DNA of 64,000 bases, taken from the NCBI RefSeq assembly GCF_001039355.2, contig NW_019775504.1:51999-115998 (forward strand). Reading direction: 5' to 3'. How positions within the stretch are numbered: the first letter of the stretch is position 1; each line of letters starts with the position of its first letter. The translations under genes and the position numbers were made by a program. The notes under the pieces were generated by a model. That model saw only the letters and a program-made list of their open reading frames with translations, was not told the origin of the DNA and made no database searches. This document shows, one piece after another, positions 45,528-56,400 of this stretch. Source of the DNA: Lingula anatina (taxonomy: Eukaryota > Brachiopoda > Lingulata > Lingulida > Lingulidae).

Positions 45528-45989
45528 CAGGGCCGTAGCCTCCGGGGGGGCAGGGGGGGCAGCTGCCCCCCCTGAGATTTGAGGTGCAAAAAAAAATAAT
45601 CGCAAAGGTAAAACAAAATAATTGCGAAGTTGGTATCAATTCTGTGAGGAAATGCACTCATGGCCACTAGACAATCATTCAACAATCTGTTTACAAAGGT
45701 ATACTGTTTTTAGCCAACTCAGTTCATGCCAAAAAGCTCACCCTCCCTTAGGGAGCTATCCCCCAGGCTGTACTTATGACAAAATGAACCCACAATTTCT
45801 GACTTCTGATTGAGCAATAAATAGCAGTTAAAATGCACCAGAATGCAGTATTATACGCACAGTTTTTTTAAAACTTTTCCACACCGTTGGAGGGGGAGAC
45901 CCCCTCCCACACCCTCCCCCCTCGAGGGCTTCGCCCCCTCGTGTCCGCTTACTGCCCCCCCCTGGCATTTTGCTCAGGCTACGGCCCTG
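45528..45989. mobile_element. CAGGGCCGTAGCC element with 5-base target duplication
   Basis: A 462-base element with ends CAGGGCCGTAGCC and GGCTACGGCCCTG (exact inverted repeat), flanked by CTATC on both sides (45523-45527, 45990-45994). Arm 1 has the empty site, with one substitution (GACCTGTCTTGTAG). It is non-coding, very G/C-run-rich at both ends, and related at its tips to the CAGGCCCGTAGCC MITEs. Confidence 0.85.
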
Positions 45990-46479
45990 CTATCTTGTAG
46001 ATTGTGTCATGGGTAGTGTTCATTTCATTGAGGTAAAGACTTTTTGTTTTTTATTTATTTCATTTTTATTTTATTTTAAAGTTACTCAACATAAATTATT
46101 TGTATATCTAGTCAGTGTGCCAATTATCAAGAAGGGAGAATAAAACAGATTACAAATAGTGACAAGCGATAAGGATTTCTAACTGTTTTATCGGCTTTTA
46201 AATTTTACAGTAAAATGATACAGTTAATATCTTCATCTGAAATAGAATCCTTCATATATGGTCAACCAGCTGTAAGCCAGGATGATATAACTACCATGTA
46301 TTTTCAAGTACTTCATGTGCACTAACACACTGCCTTGTGCACATTTGGTCACAATCACCGCCCATCACAATTGGTGAAGAACAACTAACACAATGCTCTA
46401 GACCGCCATCACATCTAACTCACAGATACAATACCTTGTAACTCATACTAGTGGGTGCGGGATAAAAGGACTCCGACCT

Positions 46480-46570
46480 CTACACACACACACACACACA
46501 CACACACTAACACACACATGCACACACACACACATGCACACAAACACACACACACACATGCACACACAGC
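46480..46570. repeat. (AC)n microsatellite in inverted-duplication arm 2
   Basis: Long imperfect AC tract with CACATGCACA interruptions; counterpart of the shorter (GT)n tract near 34219-34260 in arm 1. Confidence 0.95.
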
Positions 46571-47444
46571 AAAGAAAACATCATATTACCACCTCATACA
46601 AAAAGCACTATAAAGAATGATATAAATTCACCCCGAGTTTCGGGAAACACGGGAACCCACCTCTAGAGCTATCAGCATGCCTATGTTCCCTTCCACTCAG
46701 GGTCCATCAAAATGTATAGCTGCTTACTACTGAACTTAGAAAGTGTGCTTATATAATAAAAGTACAGCGTAATCTTTAGGTATCAAATGTTGGCACAATA
46801 TCATCTAGTCGCCGGCCCAGCGGTATTCCACCTTATTCAATCATCTTGTTTACTGCTGGACAGGCGATCGTTTGATAGCTGAATAGGCCTATGACAGCGC
46901 CCATTTTGTATTATCCTGTTTAATCATGAAAACTTCAATATACTCCAGGTACGAAGTCAGTCTCATTCTGATAACAACTGTCCCGTGACTGTTTCATCTT
47001 TTCTCAAATATTTATAGTGATCGGCAATTCTTGGTGTGCGGCGGTGTTTTGTTTAATGTCGTCCCGGGGCGGTCAGTCTTCAAAGTGTTCCATATAATTA
47101 AGTAAATAAACAACAGACAGGGTCCCTACTGTTCGCAGCGTTTCATAACGGCGTCAGATCTATGAGACAGTTAGAGGTCGCTGGTTTAACAGAAACGTCG
47201 TGGGTAGAGGGGAGGTGGAGGGGGGGCGACAAAGGGAGAATAATAGAGCCTCGTATGTGCATTACTGGATCTAGGAGGAGGGTAAGGGATAGATGTATGT
47301 TAGAAATACGTTTTGCCTCAATGGTCGAGGGGAATAGATAATGTTTCTTTTCGCCTCATTTTTTAAGATTATGGACCATACAACATAAGCCTATATTTGT
47401 TGCACGGATTGATAAATAATGTAAAGTGTATTCATTTCCTTAAA

Positions 47445-47479
47445 GCTAAGATCTAATAAATGGTATATTAGATCTTAGC
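47445..47479. repeat. 35-base palindromic insertion with TTAAA flanks
   Basis: GCTAAGATCTAATA ... TATTAGATCTTAGC, a near-perfect palindrome, flanked by TTAAA at 47440-47444 and 47480-47484. The corresponding place in arm 1 (near 33370) has the flanking sequence without it. Confidence 0.75.
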
Positions 47480-47770
47480 TTAAAGTGAAGGGAAAGAATT
47501 AATGGCATTAAACTTCCACTGGAATAGATTTTGACGTTTTAACCCTGTTAGCATAATGTCAACCATGATATATTCATTCAATCAAATAACGTATCCCTAT
47601 GGTGGCCCCTATTGGATATTTCGACTTTTCGAGTTTTCGACTTTTCAGCTTTTTTCTGCGGACGGCTTTTTGCTGCGGAACTTTAACACATTTGCCACGC
47701 GGAAAGCAAGCGACTTAAACAATGGGAAATCTTATTAGATATTATTTTAAAGCTGGATACACAGCAACTG

Positions 47771-48060
47771 ACCCAGCGGGCAAATTATGTTGTTTTAACG
47801 TTGAAACAACGTTGAACCATAACGTTGAGAAGACATTGGATAAACACTGGATTTGAAAGTTGTGTCAACCTCAGATAACAACGTTGTATCAACGTCAGAA
47901 AACAATGTTATATCAACCCCACCCAGCGGGAAATTATGTTGTTTCAACGTTGAAACAATGTTGAGCTTCAACATTGACAAGACGTTGGATTAACATTGGA
48001 TTTGAAAATTAGATCAATGTCAGATAACAATGTATCAACCCCAGTTGTTGGACAACGTTC
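47771..48060. repeat. Two tandem monomers (about 150 bases) of a CCCAGCGGG / CAACGTTGAAACAACGTTG repeat
   Basis: Monomers start ACCCAGCGGG at 47771 and 47921. Each contains TTGAAACAA(C/T)GTTGA, a TTGGAT(A/T)AACA(C/T)TGGATTTGA block and TCA(G)ATAACAA. They lie close to the left end of the 5.45 kb transposon. Confidence 0.8.
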
Positions 48061-48324
48061 TTGCATAAAAAGACATTAAAATGACCTGAAATGTTTTTAT
48101 TTTTGGTACAAAACACAGGTACACAATTGTAACATACACTGTAAAAACATCAAAGTGCCTGCTTTGTCTTATTTTTTCAACGCATTTAGCTCCTAAGCAT
48201 GTTTTGCACCTAAGCATGGTACACCCTTTTAGCCTGGATGTGTTTAGCAGTAGGACATGTTTGATGGCTAAATATATGTAGGGTATAAATGTATGGCCTT
48301 TAAGTTAAATTTTCCAAGGTTTAG

Positions 48325-48329
<5 letters not shown>

Positions 48330-48373
<44 letters not shown>
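48330..48373. repeat. (AT)n microsatellite
   Basis: About 21 AT units inside the 5.45 kb transposon. Confidence 0.95.
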
Positions 48374-48375
<2 letters not shown>

Positions 48376-49229
48376 AAGATAACTATAACTATATATATAC
48401 ATATATACCAAAGTCACAGTCACCTCAACCTGTCTATCTATAACAGGTTACCAAGAACTGTCAACTTTATTAACTTCACCCCATCACATATACAGCAACT
48501 TATTCATCCTAGTGTTAGCTGACCTTGCAAGGAATTCAGTTTATTGGAATGTATTTCTGAATAACAAGATAAGAAAATTCACTAGTTCACTAAAGACACA
48601 AAACAACTGTCACTTTTACTTTAAAACCCTTTTGTTATTATTTTGATAAATTTACTTACAGTATTGATAAACAAAGTATCACGTTTTCAATAATTAATAT
48701 TTTAAATTACAATCCATGTCTGCAAGGTCGTGTCAATGTCGTCTCAACAGGGTGACTTCAGACCAAAATGACCATCTATCTATCTAGTGACATATCTGTG
48801 AATATCTGTCAAAAAATCTATCAGTCGCCCTGGTAGAGGGTAGAGATATGCCCAGTGTTGCCCCTAGGTTTTTTCTTTTGTCAGCATATATGCAACACTA
48901 ACAACACATTTCAATAGGTCTATTGTCTAGAGAATCACAGGAGTGATCAATGTTAGGAAAATACAGGTCAATTCAAAAATCTGCTTGATTGTACCATTTT
49001 TAGTTATATATATATATTTTTTTTTTTTTTTTTTTTTTTGCATATTTTGAGAACTTTTGTTGATTGCATTTTATAGATCTTGTCAAGCACAAGACTGGTG
49101 GTGGTGTCCCTTTTTTTTTGGGGGGGGGGGGGCTCCATTCGAATGCGCTTACTCCAGCTGGTGGCACAATATCCGGAGGCGGTATAGCCTCTCTGATCCT
49201 CTAGTTTTTAAGGGGATTTGGTAAAAAAA

Positions 49230-49870
49230 CCATCTTCTCTGTACTTTATGGATATGCTGACTTTCTATCTGGAAAAACTGCTGTAGGAATTCTTGATGAA
49301 GTAGGTGCAGGGAACTACTGAAGTGGACTATTAGCTTTTTACCGTCTGTTAGGTTGTCTTTATTTTAGGAATTGCTGCAATGCTTTTTTGTCAGTGAATG
49401 CAGACAGAAGCCCCATTAGTTATTTCAGAAGTTTGTATAATAAGGACCTCAGTTATTCAGAAAATGTTTCTATTTGGTTAGGTAATATAAGGTCGGCTTT
49501 GTTAGGTGTAGAATCCTTGGAGCATGTATTGCCACTAGAATATAGCTTAGAGTTACACTGGTTAGGGACTTGTTATATAGCACAGATGTGGGGACAAGCA
49601 GGCCAGAAAAGGATAGAGTATTTAGATGTCTTAGAATGGGGGTACCAGTTAGAAGAAGGGAAACTCAAATAAAATTCTCAACAAATGAGGTGGATAAATT
49701 AGCACAGGATAATTTTAATTCCTTAATGAAAGGGTGTAGTTGTAGGAAGGTAGACAACGTGTGGCAACCGTTGTGGATGTAGGAAGAAAAATAGAACATG
49801 TGGGCCAAGTTGTGTATGTGAAGGGGAGTGCTTAAATAGCTTAGATAATTTATGTTGTGAAGAAATTTAA
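49230..49870 (+). pseudogene. Decayed transposon protein C-terminus with tesmin/CXC-like cysteine tail
   Basis: One frame reads GKTAVGILDEVGAG, an internal stop (TGA 49319), LLAFYRLLGCLYF, ELHWLGTCYIAQMWGQAGQ, LEWGYQLEEG and KGCSCRK. After a frame shift near 49757 the reading resumes as RCGCRKKNRTCGPSCVCEGE and ends at TAA 49868-49870. The order (GCLYF block, W...C...MWGQA block, WG(Y/W) block, then a CxC/CxxxC tail resembling tesmin/TSO1 CXC repeats) fits a class of repetitive-element proteins I recall from marine invertebrate genomes. At least one stop and one frameshift make it a pseudogene. It is the only coding trace in the 5.45 kb element and lies in a consistent plus orientation. Confidence 0.6.
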
Positions 49871-50420
49871 AAAGCAATTCGAACACGCAAATATAAATAG
49901 CTAGGCATGCTTTATTGTCGACAAAAAACTAGATATGCCCTTCATTTTTAATTAAGAAATATACGACCGACTTCTTCTTCTTGAAAATTGAATGATTGTT
50001 GTGATTTGTCAAGGGTAGAATTCCCTACTATCTATAGAGCCTTCTTGATTCTTGGAGTAAAACTAAACCTTTAGTCATATTTTATTTAATATTAGAATTG
50101 GTAACGTGATATTCATACTACATGGTAGAATAGCTACAATTATACCAAGCTCATTTTTTTCTTTGTTGCCCATTTTTAGGTTGGCATAGTTTGAGAAATC
50201 TGCTGAACAGGCTTTATTTCCAAGAAATCACGCGGAACAATAATAATGAAACGGTTTACATAACTGCTATATTTGGATAATTACGTAATTAATTAATTAT
50301 ATAATTATAATGCCAGTAATTACGCGGCAGGATATTCAGTGCACAGACCGTGATCATAAGACATGCCGCAAATAGGAAATAGAATTTAGAAAATAGACAT
50401 TGCATGTGAACGAAGCCTTA

Positions 50421-50640
50421 GATGGTGCTACCACAGACTTTTTACATAACTGCTATATTTAGATTTTCATTACAAAATTTAATTAACTGAACGTTAATAA
50501 TAAATGATACAATCAGATGGTACTACCACAGACTTTTTACATAACTGCTATATTTGGATTTTCATTTCAAAATTTAATTAACTAAACGGTAATAATAAAT
50601 GATACAATCAGATGGTGCTACCACATACTTTTTTCAGGCT
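50421..50640. repeat. 95-base tandem repeat (2.3 copies)
   Basis: GATGGT(G/A)CTACCACA starts at 50421, 50516 and 50611, each followed by GACTTTTTACATAACTGCTA and AATTTAATTAACT(G/A)AACG in the two full copies. It lies inside the 5.45 kb transposon. A further loose repeat around GCTTTGGGTTGCACACTTTT follows at 50650-50960. Confidence 0.85.
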
Positions 50641-53047
50641 ACAAAATTTGAATGCTTTGGGTTGTACACTTGTAGATTGATATGTCAATAATAAATGACC
50701 CAATCTTGATGTCAAAGCTGATTTCCTTAAAATTTCAGTTGATGTGTCCACATAATTATTTTGGGTTAGTCAATATGAATGCTTTGGGTTGCACACTTTT
50801 AGATTGAAATATCAATAATAGATGATTCAATCTAGATGACAATCTTTGAGCATAGGCTTTGATTTGATTTTATTATATTCGTATTTCATTAGGTTTTTCT
50901 ACAGAATTATTTTGGGTTTGAAAATTTGTTGCTTTGGGTTGCACACTTTTACAAAGATATGTCTTCAAAAACAAAATTGTATGTTCTTAATGGGGCAAGT
51001 CGAAATTACTTTTAAAAATGAACGACATTTTATAAAAATCAAATGGACTAGGTATTTGGTTTTTTCAATGAAAAATCACAGACAATTGTGAATTTTACAC
51101 ATACTGTATTTTTAATTCATATATTTTTATTGTGATTTTCTCATTGAGTGGTACAGCAAAACTTAGAGTGCCTAGAGTTAGAATGCAGTTTTATTCTTTA
51201 TAATAAAGACACAAATCCTACATGAAAATATATTTTTGAACTAACTTTGCAAATATTCTATCCCTTATATCTCGAAAACTGGCAGAGATACGCCCATAGT
51301 AACTTTTAAACTTGTATAGGTCATATTCTGGCAATCTCACTGAGACCTTGACGTTGACCTTTGACCTACTTTTCATCATGATCTGAACTTCTCAATTTTT
51401 CAACGAATGCTATGATTTTGTCAAGGGTAGAGTTGCACACTATCTATAGAACCTTCTTAATTGTCGGAGTATAATGAAGATTTAAATATTACAGGTGTTT
51501 AATCGGTTGTATTTTATTTAGATAACACAGATTACTAATGTGCTATTTATATTTTTCAGTAAATGAAAAGAGACAGGAAGTGAGAGGTCTTCAACAACTT
51601 TTATAAAACTCTTAATTAAGTCTTAACCATAACAACACCTTAACAGCTGACTGCCCACATACCTTGTATAAACTATGGATTCTGCTATGGTCTGACAGCC
51701 AAGGTATGAAATACAGTAGTGCAGAAATTGCATATATATGTAAAGGTGGATGATTAAGAAAGTAATTTTAATGAGAAAAGTGGCTTTGGAATATAAAACC
51801 TTTGAAACATTCAAATATGAATTTGTGTGAAATAATTTTTAAAATAAGCTTTGTTTCATTTTTCAGATAACAGCATTGCAAGGGCCACATACTTCTTATT
51901 AAAAGGACATATATGGAATGCGTACTGTTTGCTGAAGAGACAAGAGATGGACATTTTATGTATTTTTTTGTGTCTGTTGTTTAATTTCAAATGGTTGAAT
52001 GTCTCATGTGCCTAGATGTTACTGTACAATTATATATTTAGCTTGGGGTATTTTATATGCTAATATCATGTCTGCATATATTAGTGTGTAGCCATTGTCT
52101 GGTGGCAGCGTGGATTTTTTATTACCAAAGATAAAGCCTGATATAAATAAAGATGGAAAGTGACATCAGTGCAATTTAAATTCAACTGATTAAAAAGTAT
52201 TTAATACTAGTATCTCATCTGCTGAGAACATCAAGGTTATTGTAATGTTACTGTAAAATTAAAATAGTATTTAGCTGCTGTAAAATTAAAATAGTATTTA
52301 GCTGAGGGTACACTCCGGTCTAGACAGATAAATTTTTTCTAGCTTTGTAAAAGCTACATGTAGCTTGTTAAATATACCTTGTGATGGAGTCGCTTTTACT
52401 AAATACCTGGTATTGCTGATATGGGTTATATATGAAATCAAGATCGAGCTAGCAATACCGGAATCTAGAACCTAGGGTACTCTTGTCTTGATAAACAAAT
52501 GACACTGACATCTGACGGCTAGTATCACGATGCCAGTTTTCCGACTGGTAAAAAAAGTTGCCAGGTTAGATTTTAATGAAACTTGATAGTCAATTTTCTC
52601 ATGCAAAAAGCCACCTTCCATTGACGTAATAAGTTGCACAGTTTCTGTGACATGAGACATCTAAAAATGTTAGTGGTGCTATGGCCAAAAAGTGACCAGT
52701 TGGCCGACTTCGTCGAGATCTACCTCATTCATTGCTTCTTACATCTAGGTAAATCACACATGATGATACACATAATAAACTCTGCTACCATGTCTTAATT
52801 TTCAGCAGGTACTTATGCAGGGAATAAAGTGCAATTCTTGAACTTCCGCGAAGGTTACGCAATGTACAAAATTTCGACTGCGTTGCGCGACGTCATCTCA
52901 GCGCACGCGCTCCGTTCTGGATATCTTCCCAGTTGCCATATGACTGGTAAAAAAAGTCGAAAACTCGAAAAGTCAAAAACTCGAAAAGTCGAAAACTCAA
53001 AAAGTCGAAAACTCGAAAAGTCGAAATATCCAATAGGGGCCACCATA

Positions 53048-53430
53048 TATCCCAGCGTATTTTTCCCTTTTTTTCTTTGTTTTGTTCGCCCACCGCCATT
53101 ATGAGCTCTTATTGGTGATTTGAAATGTCAAATTCTTTTCTTTATTTTATTTTATTTTACAATGTTACGAGAATAAATGTAAATTGAAATGAGAATGCCA
53201 TCAAAGCTTTGTGAAAACCTTACTGAGAAATCTTGCTTATTTTAATAACAAACGACAAACAGACACACCAAGTCCGATGAAAGCATAATCTTCTTCATTG
53301 GTGAAGATAATTATCATATAAGGGTGTTCTGATATGCAATCATTTACCACACCAAAGGAAGCGGCACTGAGATAACAAGTTCAGAAAAGGGTAAAAAGGT
53401 CAACGGGTCACGAAAACGTCTCCAATTTGA
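53048..53430. repeat. Large inverted duplication, arm 2 (right part)
   Basis: Continues the arm interrupted at 47597. It is the reverse complement of about 32862-33257, with CATTGGTGAAGATAATTATC, AATGAGAATGCCATCAAAG and GGTCAACGGGTCACGAAAAC as landmarks. Confidence 0.85.
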
Positions 53431-56400
53431 ACTTTTTGTCCCTCGGCTCAGTATTTGCCAAATATTTCCCACCTGTTATAGTACTCACGCCCTCTCCTCC
53501 CACCCTGAGTTTATTTATTTATTTATTTATTTATTCCGGTAAGTGTACATTTTTCACAGTACTACCACATGATTTTATATGATTTTTATATAAATGAATG
53601 TACCAAAAACAACAACAACAATTCACAAACAGATATTTATAAAGATCGTTTTCAAACATACCATCATTACTATACAATCAGTTGCTATTTTACCTAGGGG
53701 GTGGCTGGTTCAGAATACTATTTCTTTTATTGTTACATGTTGTTGTATAATGTGCAAAATTGAAATTGAAATACAGTATAACTTCTTTTATCTGCATATT
53801 TCTTCGAGTAATTTCTAAACTATTGGCACCTGCTCCGTGATATTTTAATATTATATTGTTATTTTGAAGTTAAAATATTCTTATTGACGTAGGTGACATC
53901 GCTAAAACTGCGGCAGTGAACATTAAAATTTTATAAAAAGCTCCTGGAAATAACAACTTGTTCTGTTAATTGTTCACTGTTTTTGGATGGAGAGCGAGTG
54001 CCTCAGACGCTTCAGGAAAAGGAGGGGGGCACACAAGAGCTCGTGCCCCTCCCTCTCCCCCTCTACCCCCCTCTGTCCTTTCATTAAAATTAAGACCATA
54101 ACTTGATATTGTTCGTCTTTTGTCACTGCGGTTATAATATTGGTAAACAGTAAAACCACAGTCGCACCAACCACATGATTGTGGCTGAACGGTATTCTGG
54201 ATACACGTTATTCAGTTAAACGTCAACATAACACTTTGTCTCTTACCAAGAATAAATACCCTGTACATGACGCACACCTTCAAGGTTATAGACCGTTGCC
54301 ATGACTACTGTGCCCACTTTCTGTGCAATATCCGCGATTAGTTTTCCGTTTTATTCAATCAAGACGAGGATGGTGTGGCAAAATCACAAGGAAAAGACGG
54401 AGTTTCTTCTATTTTCCGAATACAATACAGTTACAATTCATGCATAAGCTTAGTTGTAGATGGATGCGACATTTTGCAAGATTTTTCCATCTACTAGTAC
54501 GATGGCGAATCTGTTCCAATAATCCTTTAAGTGCGGAGCAATTTCCAATATTTTTTTTGCGAAAAAGTAGACTTTCAGCCCCCTTAAGTGATGCAACTTG
54601 AGAAATGGCATAGAGCTTAAATCAAATCCTGATCCATGGCGGACCTTTTCCAGCCAAAATAAAGGTTCGTTCAAAGCCAAAACCCCCCTTTCCCCCCCCC
54701 CCATGCCTACGGATAGTATTAATTTTTTTCCAGGTGTATTCACATTTTCTTGTTCTAAAAGTTTCGATATTTTGAGCCTGTATTTAACCCTTTCAACAGG
54801 TTTCCCAGGAACTACGATCAATAGACAAAATCAACTCAACATGGAAATGTTAGGGACCGTTATAATGAATAATCTGAATAGCCATTGCCATAAAGAGCAG
54901 CAGGAAATTGCCCGACGCTTTCACCGAGTACGTGGGACTAATGAAACATTTTCGTAATGAAACATCCAGGTTGGAAATATTTTTGCCATCGTTTTGACAA
55001 ACTCCACAAGGCTGACATTGCTCCCATTTGCGGAGGGGGGGGGGGGGGATTACTCATCATGGGGGTATGAAAAAATACTCATTTGGCCTACTCTGAATAA
55101 AAAGTACATCTACGGTAGTAGGCACCATTCTCATTACGGTTAAAAGTTTTTTTTACCAGAAAAAAAGACACTCTTTTGGTCATGCCGGCTACAGACTTTA
55201 TCATGGAGTGTGCAAATAAGGCTAAACTGAATAAAAAAAAAAGACGTTATGTTGTAAACAGGAATGAGACTTTATTGTTCATAAAATTACATACCAATAA
55301 AATATTAAAACAAAACGTGTTATGTGACCAAATAACAAAGATTAAAACTGCTTCAGTGAGGTTTTCAAGACAATTGCAAAACATGATTTTAACATTACTT
55401 TCGCCCTCCTTTAAAAGTGACCTTGTACTGACTTTAAATGCTAAGATAAACAAAGCTTAAATACAAGCATCCATTCACCTACATAAGATTTGAGATATAA
55501 AATAAGATTATCCACAATGTTTATTTATTTCAAGCTTGACCCCGATGTGTAAAGATAAAGTGCACTTTAAATAAAAGTTATTTATGTATATATGACCCTG
55601 TCGCTGGCTCCACGAGAGAACTGAACTCAACAGTTGGTTTGAACAATACGACAGAGAAAGCGAACGCACTTTGACTTAAGATAATCCAGCGACTGTCCAG
55701 ATACGTCTTAGACAATAAGTCGTGTCTTACGCTTTGTGGAAGTAACCTAACGACTTCATTGTTGTTGACTACCACCGATATACCTAGTGTCAAAATACGA
55801 CTGAAAATAGATGAAAAGGTTCAGTCTGAAAATTAGGGCCAGCTTTCAACTTCAGTTCTTAAGTAAAACAGGTCCAAAGACCACACATACCTGAGGCTAA
55901 AGATCTTCTTCTGAATCGAGCCAAGATGTGATCACCACTCTACAATAACTTATGTTAACTAGCCAAGAAAATATATTTATATTATGCTTGGTTGTTTTAT
56001 ACTTTCTAATGACTTAATGGTTGCAAAAAATACCACACCTGATGCTGAATGAATGATGCATTGTAAACTTAGTTTGAAGCTAGCTGCTGAGAATGTCCAG
56101 GTTTTTTATACCGTATACCTTCACCCCACTCAATTAGGAATTTTTTTTACATGGTTACAAAATAATAAACAAAAGCACACACTTATACATTGTAAGATTG
56201 CTTTTTTTATAATCGGGAAAGATGGCATTATCTGATATCACCAAAAGAGTTATCATTCTGTATAACATTTACAGTTATATATGGTATTATATAATATTTT
56301 ATATTACATAATATCACATATAAAATAAGACTTCAATGTTCAGCTGCTCAGAAGACCATTGCACTTTTTTGAGGTAAAAGTAAAATGGGATTAAATTTGG

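Larger units (their letters stand above)
45420..47597. repeat. Large inverted duplication, arm 2 (left part)
   Basis: Reverse complement of about 33245-34815. It begins about 35 bases after the stop codon of the sushi mosaic gene, so that gene's 3' UTR probably lies in the arm; AATAAA candidates are at 45816 and 46139. It is interrupted by elements at 45528-45989 and 47445-47479 and truncated at 47597 by the 5.45 kb insertion. Confidence 0.85.
47598..53047. mobile_element. 5.45 kb terminal-inverted-repeat transposon with TATCCC target duplication
   Basis: Begins TATGGTGGCCCCTATTGGAT (47598) and ends with its exact reverse complement (53047). The inverted repeat extends over about 48 bases (to about 47645 and from about 53000). 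TATCCC occurs on both sides (47592-47597, 53048-53053) and only once at the homologous uninterrupted site in arm 1 (near 33252). The right subterminus continues with a TCGAAAACTCGAAAAG-type array back to about 52948. The only coding trace is the CXC-tailed relic at 49230-49870. The length of the target duplication does not by itself fix the superfamily. Confidence 0.88.

Noticed and set aside
50421-50640. CRISPR-like appearance of regularly spaced repeats
   Set aside because: The repeats are contiguous 95-base tandem units without unique spacers, in an animal genome; an ordinary tandem repeat.
54598-54957. 119-codon plus-strand reading ending QEIARRFHRVRGTNETFS
   Set aside because: It crosses a C-run and MITE-like sequence. 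Only the last third looks protein-like, and no splice-consistent partner exon was found.
55176-55460. 94-codon plus-strand reading in AT-rich DNA
   Set aside because: Lysine- and leucine-rich chance reading; the opposite strand carries an AATAAA in a 3'-end-like context.
55570-55950. Possible two-exon minus-strand gene (55578-55793 with a short upstream segment ending CTCAG|GTATGT)
   Set aside because: The donor is good and the reading is open, but the product resembles nothing known and coding bias cannot be judged; could equally be non-coding.
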